A stretch of DNA of 64,000 bases from the NCBI RefSeq assembly GCF_900107975.1, contig NZ_FNVF01000005.1, positions 1-64,000 on the forward strand, given 5' to 3'. The notes under the pieces are model-generated. The model made no database searches. It saw only the letters and a list, made by a program, of their open reading frames with translations, and was not told the origin of the DNA. The translations under genes were made by a program, and so were the position numbers. Positions 1-8,453 of this stretch are shown one piece after another (position 1 is the first letter of the stretch; each line of letters opens with the position of its first letter). This stretch comes from Paenibacillus sp. UNC499MF. Its GTDB lineage: Bacteria; Bacillota; Bacilli; Paenibacillales; NBRC-103111.

Positions 1-1471
1 AGCCTCCGGACGCATATGCGGCTTGCTCCGCCTCCTGCGGCGACGCATAGCCTTGCGGCCACACGCCTGCCTGCTCGTAGCTCTGCGGCCATCCGCCTAC
101 GTGACCGTAACCGCCATGCTCAAAGCCGTTGTGGCCGAATGGCGCATAAGGCTCGTGGCAGCCCGGCTGCTGTCCGAATACCGGTTTTTCCGCACAATAA
201 GCTCCGTCCGTGTAAGGGGTATGCAAATCCGGTCCGGCTCCCGCGCCTCCGTACAAACCGGGCTGGCTTGGAAACCACGGCTGGGACGGATAGGGCTGAC
301 CCTGAATCTGTCCGGCCGGCTGGATGTATTCTTCCTCAGAGGCCACCAGTTCCTGATAGGACGGAATGCTCTGCGGAATCTCCACATCCGGATACGGAAG
401 CGTCTGCGGTTGTCCCCAGCCGCCCTCGTATGCTCCGTGATCTCCGTACGAGACGGGCAGTTTGCCGTCGAACCCGCACGGCTCTTTTTTCCAGGGCTCC
501 TGGTGCTGCCCGTACGGAAACACAAAAGGCGCGTAAGGAGGGCACGGCTGAATCAACGGAAGATTCCCCGGATGTCCTCCGAAGTGCGGAATCGTTTCCG
601 CTTCTTTTACATAAGAAGGATATGGAGCCGGAGCAACGGGCTCGCAGGGGCTCTGGGGCGGCGGCTGCGGTGTGTAAGACGGCAGCTCGACCTGCGGCAG
701 CACAAGTTGGGGCAGCTGGTATTCAGGCACCTGCGGCTGTACCGGAGGCTGGGGAACCGGCTGCACCGGAGGCTGCTCGACAATCGGCAGCTGAACCTGC
801 GGCTCAGGCTGGGCCGGTTGGACGGGAGGCTGCTCGATAACCGGCGGCTGTACCGGAGGCAGCACCGGTTGTAAGGGAAGCTCTGCCTCCGGCTTCAATT
901 CCACCTTCTCTTCCTCCACCGGCGCGGGTTCCTTTACTTCTGGAATCTCATTGATTTCCGGCAGCTCCGGAATCTCCGGAAGTTCGGCCGTTTCCGGCTT
1001 CTGCTCTGCCGGTGGTTCGGGCGCGGGAACAGCCGGCTGGATCGGGGAAGTATCCTTCTTGCCGTGAGCTGTTCCGCCATGATGAGGCTGACTGCCGTGC
1101 GAGCCTTCTTCCGCTTGAGACTTTTTCGGAATATAGACCGTTTCGCCGGTCATCAACACATTCGGGTTTTTCAGTTGGGTATTCGCTTCGATCATATCCT
1201 TCAGCGGAATTCCCCATGCTTTCGAAAGCTTCCACAGCGTATCTCCCTGCTGCACAATGTGCTTCACCAGATGATCCGGCACGGGATGATGAGGCGTGTG
1301 GGGCTGCTGCGGTTTCGTCGGCGTTCCCGGAATTTTCACCTTTTCACCAACGTTGATTTGGTCCGGGTTCGCGATCTGAGGATTCGCTTCGATCAGCTTA
1401 TCGAGATCAACGTCGTATTTTTGGGCGATTTTATACAGTGAATCCCCTTTTTTAACCATATGGATTTTCAA
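1..1471 (-). CDS. safA: SafA-like spore coat/cortex morphogenetic protein with two LysM domains (3' end outside window)
   Basis: The reading frame is open from a TTG start to the left edge, about 490 codons. The start is chosen because GGGAGG lies nine bases upstream and the translation LKIHMVKKGDSLYKIAQKYD is the typical opening of SafA-type LysM proteins; the in-frame ATG four codons later would cut into the LysM. LysM1 covers about residues 2-51. LysM2 (HIVQQGDTLWKL...) covers about 67-113; B. subtilis SafA has one N-terminal LysM. The rest is a long Pro/Gln/Glu-rich tract (repeated QPPVQP-type motifs), then a Tyr/Gly/Pro-rich part typical of coat assembly proteins. In B. subtilis SafA is targeted to the forespore by SpoVID, whose homologue is at 57-58.6 kb here. 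It lies downstream of pheA/ilvE, matching the position of safA beyond pheA in B. subtilis. SafA fits best; another LysM coat protein is possible. Confidence 0.82.
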   Translation of the reverse strand, partial: MKIHMVKKGDSLYKIAQKYDVDLDKLIEANPQIANPDQINVGEKVKIPGTPTKPQQPHTPHHPVPDHLVKHIVQQGDTLWKLSKAWGIPLKDMIEANTQLKNPNVLMTGETVYIPKKSQAEEGSHGSQPHHGGTAHGKKDTSPIQPAVPAPEPPAEQKPETAELPEIPELPEINEIPEVKEPAPVEEEKVELKPEAELPLQPVLPPVQPPVIEQPPVQPAQPEPQVQLPIVEQPPVQPVPQPPVQPQVPEYQLPQLVLPQVELPSYTPQPPPQSPCEPVAPAPYPSYVKEAETIPHFGGHPGNLPLIQPCPPYAPFVFPYGQHQEPWKKEPCGFDGKLPVSYGDHGAYEGGWGQPQTLPYPDVEIPQSIPSYQELVASEEEYIQPAGQIQGQPYPSQPWFPSQPGLYGGAGAGPDLHTPYTDGAYCAEKPVFGQQPGCHEPYAPFGHNGFEHGGYGHVGGWPQSYEQAGVWPQGYASPQEAEQAAYASGG

Positions 1472-1698
1472 CGGGTCTTACCTCCCTCTTCTAAGTACGT
1501 ATCCGTCTTCCCCAATCCGATTGACATTACATCTTATGCAGGCTTATGGGCATTTGACATCCCCTGGACGAAAAAAAGCCGCGGAAAATTCAAAGGGACA
1601 GGCGCAAACACAGCAAATCCGGGCATAAAAAAAACCGCTGCCGCAGGAAGTGCCCCTTCCCGGGAAACGGATTTTTGAAAGTTTGTTGAGTCGTTTTG
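1472..1698. other. Intergenic stretch upstream of safA
   Basis: The gap between safA and ilvE has no convincing gene. On the minus strand, about 60 bases before the safA start, there is a CATAAGAT sequence that resembles the -10 of a sporulation sigma-E/sigma-K promoter. I see no clear -35, so I do not call a promoter. Short ORFs here have no ribosome binding site and no recognisable protein. Confidence 0.4.
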
Positions 1699-1727
1699 GA
1701 AAAAAACCGGTCCAACCGGTAAAAAAA
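1699..1727 (-). terminator. Rho-independent terminator after ilvE
   Basis: Read on the minus strand, ACCGGT-TGG-ACCGGT forms a six-base-pair stem with a three-base loop, followed by seven T residues. It sits about 40 bases past the ilvE stop and would end the pheB-to-ilvE transcript. Confidence 0.65.
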
Positions 1728-1763
1728 TCGGCACCGGACCCCAAACGAACCGCGCGAGACGGT

Positions 1764-2645
1764 CTATTCGTATACTTTAACCCCGTCGACATTCACAATG
1801 CTGCGGAATTCCTGCAAAAGCTTCGTCGTGATCGGGCCGGCCTTGCCTTCCCCGATAGTGCGTCCGTCCACTTCGCGAACCGCGATAACTTCGGCGGCTG
1901 TACCCGTAAAGAACACTTCATCGGCCACATACACGTCGTGCAGGGTAAACGGTTCTTCCTTCAAGGTATAGCCTTGGCGCTCGCAAATCTCGATGATCGC
2001 CGCACGCGTGATGCCTTCCAGCGCACCGATATAGCAAGGCGGTGTGTACACGACGCCTCTTTTTACGATAAAAATGTTATCCGAAGAACCTTCGGCCACA
2101 TATCCTTGCGAATTCAGCATGATCGCTTCGCCCACGCCGGCCAGATTGGACTGGATTTTGACGAGAATGTTATTCAGGTAGTTGAGCGATTTGATTTTCG
2201 GATTTACCGCGTCGGGAATGTTGCGTCGGCTGGAGACCGAAACGGTTTTGAGACCGTTAACGTAGGCCTCCTCCGGATAAATCGACAGCTGCTCCACGAT
2301 AATGATGACGCTCGCTTTGGGCGAACGGCGCGGATCGAGTCCGAGGTCGCCGGGCCCGCGGGAAACGACGAGACGGATGTATCCGTCACGAAGTTCGTTG
2401 CGCCGGATCGTCTCCACCAGAGCGTCCTGCATTTCCTGATAGCTCAGCGGAATGTTGAGCATAATCGATTTGGCCGAATCGTAAAGACGGTCGAGATGCT
2501 CCTTGCATTTAAAAATGTTGCCACCGTAAATGCGGATGCCTTCAAAAATTCCGTCCCCGTACAAAAAACCGTGATCGTAAACGGATACTTTGGCTTCTTC
2601 CTTCGTAACGTAGCTGCCGTCCAGGTAAATCCACTGCTGTGCCAT
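1764..2645 (-). CDS. ilvE: Branched-chain amino acid aminotransferase (class IV PLP enzyme)
   Basis: 293 residues, the usual length for IlvE. The enzyme catalyses the last, reversible step of leucine, isoleucine and valine synthesis, moving the amino group between glutamate and the branched 2-oxo acids. The fold-IV signature is present: YDHGFLYGDGIFEG near residues 23-36, the PLP lysine in IKSLNYLNN (K152), and the cofactor-binding segment VAEGSSDNIF plus TGTAAEV towards the C-terminus. The ATG follows GGAGG by about 14 bases, and that GGAGG overlaps the pheA stop, so translation is probably coupled. It is the last gene of the pheB-hom-thrC-thrB-pheA-ilvE run; threonine made upstream is the precursor of isoleucine. 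A D-amino acid aminotransferase would be the alternative within class IV, but the motifs favour IlvE. Confidence 0.9.
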   Translation of the reverse strand: MAQQWIYLDGSYVTKEEAKVSVYDHGFLYGDGIFEGIRIYGGNIFKCKEHLDRLYDSAKSIMLNIPLSYQEMQDALVETIRRNELRDGYIRLVVSRGPGDLGLDPRRSPKASVIIIVEQLSIYPEEAYVNGLKTVSVSSRRNIPDAVNPKIKSLNYLNNILVKIQSNLAGVGEAIMLNSQGYVAEGSSDNIFIVKRGVVYTPPCYIGALEGITRAAIIEICERQGYTLKEEPFTLHDVYVADEVFFTGTAAEVIAVREVDGRTIGEGKAGPITTKLLQEFRSIVNVDGVKVYE

Positions 2646-2654
2646 AATTCGTTG

Positions 2655-3593
2655 TTACACCTCCGGGGTTTGGGTTTCGTACTGATACGTCGGGTAGCAG
2701 CCCAGAATCCGGACTTGGCAGCCGATCGCTTCGATTTCTTCGAAAGCGGCGCGGACGAGAACCGATTCCAGTGAGCCCTCTACGTCGATGTAAAAATAGT
2801 AGTTGCCGAGCTTGCGTTTCGTCGGGCGGGATTCCAGCCTCGACAAGTTGATCCGGCGCCAGGCGAAGGCCGACAGCACCTGGTGAAGCGCTCCCGGGTA
2901 ATCTTCGGGCGGCGTGACCAGAATGGTCGTCTTTGTATGGCCGGAGACCGGCAGCTCAAGCTTTTCACGCCCGATCAGAATAAAACGGGTCGAATTGTCG
3001 GGGTTGTCCTGTATTTTCGACGCGAGAAGCTCCATTCCGTACATGCCGGCGGCATTTGTCGTACCGATCGCTACCACGTTCGGGTCTCCCAGCTCGCTGA
3101 CAAGCCGGACGCTCTCCCCGTTGGAACCCGTCTGCTCGATCTCCGCCTGCGGCATATACGTGCGCAGAAACTTGCGGCATTGGGCAAGCGCGACCGAATG
3201 GGACAGCACTTTGGTAATGCTTGACCAGGAGACGGGCGGGGAGCTTGCCAGTTCCCCGTTCTCCAGCCTCACCAAGCCGTTCTTGTCATCGGCCGCCCGG
3301 TGGGCACTGCCCGGAAGACCGATCAGGTTCATATCTATAGGATAAACCCATTCCACCTGCATCGGCAAATCAACCTCGTGAACGAGCCAGTCGATATGCA
3401 GGGTAACGGAGCCCTCAATCGTATTCTCAATCGGAATGACGCTGTAATCCGTTTCTCCCGAAGCGGTCGCCAGGAATACATCGGAGATAAGCTTGAACGG
3501 CACATACTCGTACCGGTCTCTCCCGAGAAAATGGTACACGCTCTCTTCCGAGAAGGTGCCCGGTCCCAGCATCGCTATCCGTTTCTTCCTCAT
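2655..3593 (-). CDS. pheA: Prephenate dehydratase with C-terminal ACT domain
   Basis: 312 residues from the ATG at 3593. An in-frame TTG seven codons upstream is rejected because the GGGAGGAG ribosome binding site lies between the two. The enzyme converts prephenate to phenylpyruvate for phenylalanine synthesis. The N-terminus MRKKRIAMLGPGTFSEE begins the catalytic domain. The catalytic TRF motif (NSTRFILIG) is at about 202-204. The ACT domain follows with the phenylalanine-binding ESRP motif (LSRLESRPTKRKLG) at about 254-257, so feedback inhibition by phenylalanine is expected. An insertion of roughly 25 residues (around residues 95-120) precedes the SHSVALAQCRKFL segment. The gene starts two bases after the thrB stop, so the two are probably translationally coupled. 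Confidence 0.95.
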   Translation of the reverse strand: MRKKRIAMLGPGTFSEESVYHFLGRDRYEYVPFKLISDVFLATASGETDYSVIPIENTIEGSVTLHIDWLVHEVDLPMQVEWVYPIDMNLIGLPGSAHRAADDKNGLVRLENGELASSPPVSWSSITKVLSHSVALAQCRKFLRTYMPQAEIEQTGSNGESVRLVSELGDPNVVAIGTTNAAGMYGMELLASKIQDNPDNSTRFILIGREKLELPVSGHTKTTILVTPPEDYPGALHQVLSAFAWRRINLSRLESRPTKRKLGNYYFYIDVEGSLESVLVRAAFEEIEAIGCQVRILGCYPTYQYETQTPEV

Positions 3594-3594
3594 G

Positions 3595-4557
3595 TTATTC
3601 CGCTCCTCCCGCAAATTCCTCGAAGGACGGTTCCCCGCCCGTCAGCTTCCAGACGCGGACGCCTTCGCTGGCAGGTCTCAGCCATCGCGTTTCCGCCTCG
3701 ATGCCTTCGGCGCGGAACGTCTCCCGGAGGAACGCTTCCAGTTCCTCCTGCCTTCCCTCGCTCTTATCGGCGAACGCGATAAGAGTCGATCCCGCGCCGC
3801 TGAGCGCAGCTCCCAGCGCACCGTGGTCGGCCGCTTCCCGGAGAATCTTCTCCATGCCGGGAACGAGAGCCGCGCGATACGGCTGATGGAGCGCATCCTT
3901 CATCGCGTGCCGGATCATACCCAGCTCGCCGGCGGCAAGGGCCGCGACGAGCAGAGACGAGTGGCCGATGTTGAAGACGGCGTCTTTCATCGGCACCTCG
4001 GAAGGCAGCACCCGGCGCGCAAGCTCCGTGGAGAGCTGGAACGCCGGCACGGCGACCAGCGCCTCCAGACGCTCGTGCGGCTCGATGCGCACGTGCTTCG
4101 CCTCGCGGCCGTCCCAGTAGGCCGCGATAATGCCTCCGAACAGCGAGGCGCCGACGTTGTCGGGATGCTTTTCCATGCCGGAGGCGATCTGGAAAAGCTC
4201 CTCCGGCGGAAGGTCCGCTCCGCTCAGCGCGTTAGCCGCCGCAAGCGCTCCGACGATAGCGGAAGCGCTGCTGCCCAGCCCCCGCGTGAGCGGAATGTCG
4301 CTGTCCATGCGGATGCTCAGCTCCGGCATGGGCAGACCCGCGTGATCGTACAAGGTGCGGGCCACTTTGTAGATCAGGTTCGTCTTGTCCGTCGGAATTC
4401 CCTGCATATTGCTTCCGAAAAGTTCGATCTGTGTCCGGTCCGCCTCACTCATCTCAATCCGGGCGTACAAATCAAGGGCCATGCCGAGCGCATCGAAGCC
4501 CGGTCCCAGATTGGCGGTGCTGGCCGGAACGCGGACGCGTACCGCTGCGGGCGCCAT
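3595..4557 (-). CDS. thrB: Homoserine kinase (GHMP family)
   Basis: 320 residues, normal for ThrB. It phosphorylates L-homoserine with ATP, giving O-phosphohomoserine, the substrate of ThrC. The N-terminal VPASTANLGPGFDALGMAL motif and the ATP-binding loop PLTRGLGSSASA (93-100) are the two diagnostic GHMP motifs; the third (GAALSGAGSTLIAF) is near the C-terminus. The ATG shares one base with the thrC stop (TAATG), a sign of coupled translation. Gene order hom-thrC-thrB is the same as in B. subtilis. Confidence 0.96.
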   Translation of the reverse strand: MAPAAVRVRVPASTANLGPGFDALGMALDLYARIEMSEADRTQIELFGSNMQGIPTDKTNLIYKVARTLYDHAGLPMPELSIRMDSDIPLTRGLGSSASAIVGALAAANALSGADLPPEELFQIASGMEKHPDNVGASLFGGIIAAYWDGREAKHVRIEPHERLEALVAVPAFQLSTELARRVLPSEVPMKDAVFNIGHSSLLVAALAAGELGMIRHAMKDALHQPYRAALVPGMEKILREAADHGALGAALSGAGSTLIAFADKSEGRQEELEAFLRETFRAEGIEAETRWLRPASEGVRVWKLTGGEPSFEEFAGGAE

Positions 4558-5627
4558 TAGCTGCCCACCTGCTCCAGCTGCCGGATCGCGTCCATCACGG
4601 CCGCTTCCGAATCTTCTACGACGAGCGGCTCGGCTTCCACGCTCTGAATGGCGTTGTGCGGATCTTTAAGCCCGTTGCCGGTCAGCACGCACACGACGGA
4701 TTGTCCCTGCCGGAAGTGTCCTTCCCGCTTCAGCTTGATGACGCCCGCCAGGGATGCCGCCGATGCCGGCTCGGCAAAGATGCCTTCCTGCGAAGCAAGC
4801 TTGCGGTAAGCCGACAAAATTTCTTCATCGGTGACATAGTTGATTTGGCCATCGGATGCGTTTGCCGCATTTACGGCTCCGTCCCAGCTTGCCGGGTTGC
4901 CGATCCGGATGGCGGTCGCCACGGTTTCCGGATTGAGGATAGGCTCTCCCTTGACGATCGCCATGGCGCCTTCCGCTTCGAATCCGATCATTTTGGGCAG
5001 CGAGGATGATTTACCTGCCGCCTGATACTCCTTGAAGCCTTTCCAGTAGGCCGTGATGTTGCCCGCATTGCCGACCGGGATCGCCAGATAATCCGGCGCC
5101 TTCCCGAGCTGATCGCACACCTCGAAAGCGGCGGTCTTCTGTCCTTCAATCCGGTAGGGATTGACGGAATTGACGAGTGTAATCGGCTGCTTTGCCGTAA
5201 TTTCGCGGACAATTTCCAGCGCCCGGTCGAAATTCCCTTCGATGGCGATCACTTTTGCCCCGTAAATGATAGCCTGCGCCAGTTTGCCGAGCGCAATGTT
5301 GTTGTTCGGAATAAGCACGATGCAGTTCAGCCCGCCGCGCGCGGCGTAGGCGGCAGCGGCCGCCGACGTATTGCCGGTGGAAGCGCACATGATCGTGGGG
5401 CTTCCTTCCTCCATCGCTTTGGCTACGGCCATCACCATGCCGCGGTCTTTGAACGAACCCGTCGGGTTCAGTCCTTCATATTTGACGTAAAGGTCGAGAC
5501 CCAGCTCCTCCGACAATTTTTCCGCGCGGATAAGCGGGGTGTTTCCTTCGTGCAGCGTAAGCAGCGGTGTTTTTTCCGTAACCGGAAGGTAAGATTTATA
5601 TTGATGCAGCAAGCCCATATATCTCAT
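4557..5627 (-). CDS. thrC: Threonine synthase
   Basis: 356 residues, the usual size of the short bacterial/Bacillus type. A PLP enzyme that converts O-phosphohomoserine to threonine. The lysine that binds PLP is in GSFKDRG (K60). The glycine-rich phosphate-binding loop is seen as [14 protein letters not shown]. The ATG at 5627 has an AAGAGG-type site about 12 bases upstream; a second ATG three codons later is possible. It lies between hom and thrB and overlaps thrB by one base, completing the aspartate-semialdehyde-to-threonine branch. Confidence 0.96.
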   Translation of the reverse strand: MRYMGLLHQYKSYLPVTEKTPLLTLHEGNTPLIRAEKLSEELGLDLYVKYEGLNPTGSFKDRGMVMAVAKAMEEGSPTIMCASTGNTSAAAAAYAARGGLNCIVLIPNNNIALGKLAQAIIYGAKVIAIEGNFDRALEIVREITAKQPITLVNSVNPYRIEGQKTAAFEVCDQLGKAPDYLAIPVGNAGNITAYWKGFKEYQAAGKSSSLPKMIGFEAEGAMAIVKGEPILNPETVATAIRIGNPASWDGAVNAANASDGQINYVTDEEILSAYRKLASQEGIFAEPASAASLAGVIKLKREGHFRQGQSVVCVLTGNGLKDPHNAIQSVEAEPLVVEDSEAAVMDAIRQLEQVGS

Positions 5628-5662
5628 TTTCTTCTGCAGCCTCTTTTCTTAAAAGTTAAAAT

Positions 5663-6958
5663 TTAGCCTTCTACGCGGTAAACGCTCTGGATCGTCTGGA
5701 TGACATCCAGGCTTTCGAATTCGGCCAGGACTTTGTTCATGCCCGCCTGATTCGCGTCGTGGGTAATGATAATGATTTCGGCTTTCGGATTATGCTCGTT
5801 CGGATGCTGGAAGACGGACTCCAGGCTGACTTCGTGCTTCGCGAAAATTTGCGTAATCTGGGCAAGGACGCCCGCCTTGTCCTCCACGTGGAGAAGCACA
5901 AAATATTTCGAAGAAATTTGCTCGTCCGTTTTCAACTTTTTCTCCAGGTAAGGCACCGTGCTGCGCTGGCCGTTTACGCCGAGATTCAGGTTGCGCACGA
6001 CAGCCACGAGATCCGCCACGACGGAAGTTGCCGTCGGCATTTCACCGGCGCCGGGGCCGTAGAACATCGTCTCTCCCACGGCTTCGCCGTATACGTATAC
6101 GGCATTGAATACGCCGTTGACCGAAGCGAGCGGATGCGACGTTTTGACCATCGTCGGCTCGACGGATACGGAGATGTGATCGTCATGCTTCTCCGCGATG
6201 CCGAGAAGCTTCACTTCGTAGCCGAGCTTTTTGCCGTATTGGATGTCTTCCTTACTGACGCTGGAAATTCCTTTGACCTTCACGTCGGTCAGCGCTACTT
6301 CCGAATGGAAGCCCAGCGTGGAGAGAATGGTCATTTTACGGGCGGCGTCCAGCCCTTCCACGTCGGAAGTCGGATCGGCCTCGGCATAACCGAGCATCTG
6401 CGCTTCTTTGAGCACGTCCGCGTAAGCGGCGCCTTCCTGGCTCATTTTGGTCAGGATATAGTTTGTCGTACCGTTGACGATCCCCATGATTTTCGTAATG
6501 CGGTCCGAAGAGAAGCCCTCCACCAGCGTACGAATAATCGGGATTCCCCCCGCCACGCTTGCTTCATAGAATACATCGCAGCCTTTTTCGGCGGCTTTGG
6601 CGAGAATCTCGGGCCCGTGCATCGCCATCAGATCCTTGTTCGCGGTCACGATGTGCTTTCCTTGCTCCAGCGCTTCCAGAATATACGCCTTCGTATCCTG
6701 GACGCCCCCCATCACCTCGACGACCACGTCGATTTCAGGATTGCGGATAATATCCCAAGGCTGGTCGGTAAGCTTCTCGCGGCCAACGGTAACGGAACGC
6801 AGCTTGCTCAAATCCTGCACAAGCACTTTTTCCACTACGATAGCGGAGCCTGTCTGTTTCTCCAGATCTTCCCGGTGGCCTTCCACAATCCGGACTACAC
6901 CCGTTCCGACGGTCCCGAGTCCAAGCAAGCCGATTTTAATAGGTTTCTTCATAGTCAT
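5663..6958 (-). CDS. hom: Homoserine dehydrogenase with C-terminal ACT domain
   Basis: 431 residues. Reduces aspartate semialdehyde to homoserine, the common precursor of threonine and methionine. The NAD(P)-binding motif GLGTVGTGVV begins at residue 13. The homoserine-binding part includes NGTTNYILTKM and EADPTSDVEGLDAARK. The C-terminal ACT domain (YFVLLHVEDKAGVLAQITQ, from about 353) suggests allosteric inhibition by threonine. GGGAGG lies close upstream of the ATG. A 94-base spacer separates it from pheB; no terminator is visible there, so it probably shares the pheB promoter. Confidence 0.96.
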   Translation of the reverse strand: MTMKKPIKIGLLGLGTVGTGVVRIVEGHREDLEKQTGSAIVVEKVLVQDLSKLRSVTVGREKLTDQPWDIIRNPEIDVVVEVMGGVQDTKAYILEALEQGKHIVTANKDLMAMHGPEILAKAAEKGCDVFYEASVAGGIPIIRTLVEGFSSDRITKIMGIVNGTTNYILTKMSQEGAAYADVLKEAQMLGYAEADPTSDVEGLDAARKMTILSTLGFHSEVALTDVKVKGISSVSKEDIQYGKKLGYEVKLLGIAEKHDDHISVSVEPTMVKTSHPLASVNGVFNAVYVYGEAVGETMFYGPGAGEMPTATSVVADLVAVVRNLNLGVNGQRSTVPYLEKKLKTDEQISSKYFVLLHVEDKAGVLAQITQIFAKHEVSLESVFQHPNEHNPKAEIIIITHDANQAGMNKVLAEFESLDVIQTIQSVYRVEG

Positions 6959-7052
6959 AATTCCTCCCGTATACGTGATGTTCTTTTTCAGTTCTTAGAG
7001 TTTGTACCCGGTTTGTATCCGGTTACCCGTTCCTGCCGGTGGGGCCCCGGAG

Positions 7053-7526
7053 TTAAATCGAGCTGCCCTGTCCGATTACGGCGGCTTTCTTGACCCCGTC
7101 CTGGGATTCCAGCAGTTGAACCAGTTCTTTCGCTTTATCGCCCATCAGGGACGTTTCTACGGAAATGACCACGTTCGCCATTCCCTGCAGCGGAATGCTT
7201 TGATTGATCGTCAGCACATTACCTTCCTGTCCGGCAATCAGCGCAAGCACCCGGGACAAAATGCCCGAACGGTGCTCCAAATTCATGGAGATGGTGACAA
7301 TGCGCTCTTTATCCAGCTTGTTCAGGGGAAATACGCCGTCTTTGTACTTATAAAAAGCGCTCCGGCTCAGCCCTACCTGCTCTACCGCCTCGTGAATCGT
7401 TTTTACTTCTCCACGGGCCAGCAGTTCTTTGGCCTGCACCGTTTTGAGAATGCCCTCGGGCAAAATCTGCTCGTTGACGAGATAAAAGCCGGACTCGCTC
7501 CAACCTGCGGCCTGTTTAGGTTCCAT
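7053..7526 (-). CDS. pheB: ACT domain-containing protein PheB (UPF0735 family)
   Basis: 157 residues. The N-terminal third (about 1-70) has a helix-turn-helix-like segment (IHEAVEQVGLSRSAFYKYKDG) and the C-terminal half is an ACT domain (IVTISMNLEHRSGILSRVLALIA). This arrangement is that of the Bacillus PheB/UPF0735 family. The precise biochemical role of the family is not established; regulatory amino acid sensing is the usual inference. It is the first gene behind the promoter at 7577-7606 and is followed by hom. In B. subtilis pheB sits between obg and pheA; here hom-thrC-thrB stand between pheB and pheA, and two plus-strand genes stand between obg and pheB. Confidence 0.9.
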   Translation of the reverse strand: MEPKQAAGWSESGFYLVNEQILPEGILKTVQAKELLARGEVKTIHEAVEQVGLSRSAFYKYKDGVFPLNKLDKERIVTISMNLEHRSGILSRVLALIAGQEGNVLTINQSIPLQGMANVVISVETSLMGDKAKELVQLLESQDGVKKAAVIGQGSSI

Positions 7527-7576
7527 TACAGAAAGTCCGTCCTTTCCAGAAAGACGTGTGTTCTTATATAGAGGAC

Positions 7577-7606
7577 ATTATACTTCAACTCTACAAATTT
7601 CGGCAA
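7577..7606 (-). promoter_or_regulatory. Sigma-A-type promoter for the pheB-hom-thrC-thrB-pheA-ilvE operon
   Basis: Read on the minus strand: -35 TTGCCG (7606-7601), an 18-base spacer, and a perfect -10 TATAAT (7582-7577). Transcription would start near 7570 and leave a leader of about 44 bases. There is no room for a T-box or long attenuator between this promoter and pheB. Confidence 0.65.
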
Positions 7607-7916
7607 TAGGAAAATGGCATTGTTTCCGTATGCCCTGCCGTTTACCCTGATTTCCCCCGGTTGATGAAGCGGAATCTCTCGCTTTGTACTTTGATCCGGC
7701 TCTTTGACGGCCGCTGATTTTATCCTATCCGGCCGGGCTGGCCTCTGCCGAAACTCGAATATTTCAGGTGTCTTTCTTTTTATCGGTTTTTTCTGTCTTT
7801 CGTTTGAAAAACAAGCGCCGCTCAGGCTCGGAAGGCGCCAAAATGCTTTCCCGACGGGAGTTTGCTTGTCCTTCTTCCCCTATGGTAAGCTGAAAATCAG
7901 CAAGGAGGCGACACGT

Positions 7917-8423
7917 TTGATCACGTTGCGATTAATATCCGCGGCTCTTTTGTTCAACTCCCGGGGTGAACTGCTTATGATGAAGCGGTCCATGAAAAGG
8001 ACGCTCTCCCCCGGTATGTGGGCGGCGGTGGGCGGACATTTGGAAAGCTTTGAAATGGCACGTCCCCGGGCCGCCTGCCTGCGCGAAATCGAGGAAGAAA
8101 CCGGCATACGCGAGGACGAAATTTCGGGACTCCGTTTGCAGTACATTCTAATGAGGTTAAAAGATCACGATATACGCCAGCAGTTCATTTATGTCGGTCA
8201 TACGGATGTTTCACCCCGGATCCGGACCTCGGAAGGCGATCTGCACTGGATCCCACGGGCCGAGATTCTGAACCGCGAGCTTCCGTTTATTTTCCGCTAT
8301 GCGCTCCAGCATTATTTGTCTTACGGAGACACGCCCCATACGTGGATCGGAACGGCTAGGCTCGGCACCTCCGGTATTCCTGAAGTGAACTGGACCCCGC
8401 TCCAAGATCCCGAAATAACCTGA
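7917..8423 (+). CDS. Nudix hydrolase
   Basis: 168 residues from a TTG start chosen because AAGGAGG lies eight bases before it; the open frame extends upstream but without a ribosome binding site. Nudix enzymes hydrolyse a nucleoside diphosphate linked to another group; the substrate cannot be told here. The Nudix box is GGHLESFEMARPRAACLREI followed by EEETGI, with two extra residues between the first glutamate and the REIEEETG part compared with the classic spacing. An N-terminal strand (ITLRLISAALLFN) and the core fold are complete, and about 30 C-terminal residues follow (TPHTWIGTARLG...). It is one of two plus-strand genes inserted between obg and pheB, and ends 30 bases before the aldehyde dehydrogenase, so the two may form an operon. 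Confidence 0.85.
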   Translation: MITLRLISAALLFNSRGELLMMKRSMKRTLSPGMWAAVGGHLESFEMARPRAACLREIEEETGIREDEISGLRLQYILMRLKDHDIRQQFIYVGHTDVSPRIRTSEGDLHWIPRAEILNRELPFIFRYALQHYLSYGDTPHTWIGTARLGTSGIPEVNWTPLQDPEIT

Positions 8424-8453
8424 GTCAACGGACCCGGAAAGGACGAAAATCTC

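Noticed and set aside
16-874. Plus-strand frames of about 280 codons at the left edge
   Set aside because: Antisense of the Pro/Gln-rich part of safA.
1600-1680. Possible second terminator between safA and ilvE
   Set aside because: The short stem GGAAG/CTTCC has no T-run on the useful strand.
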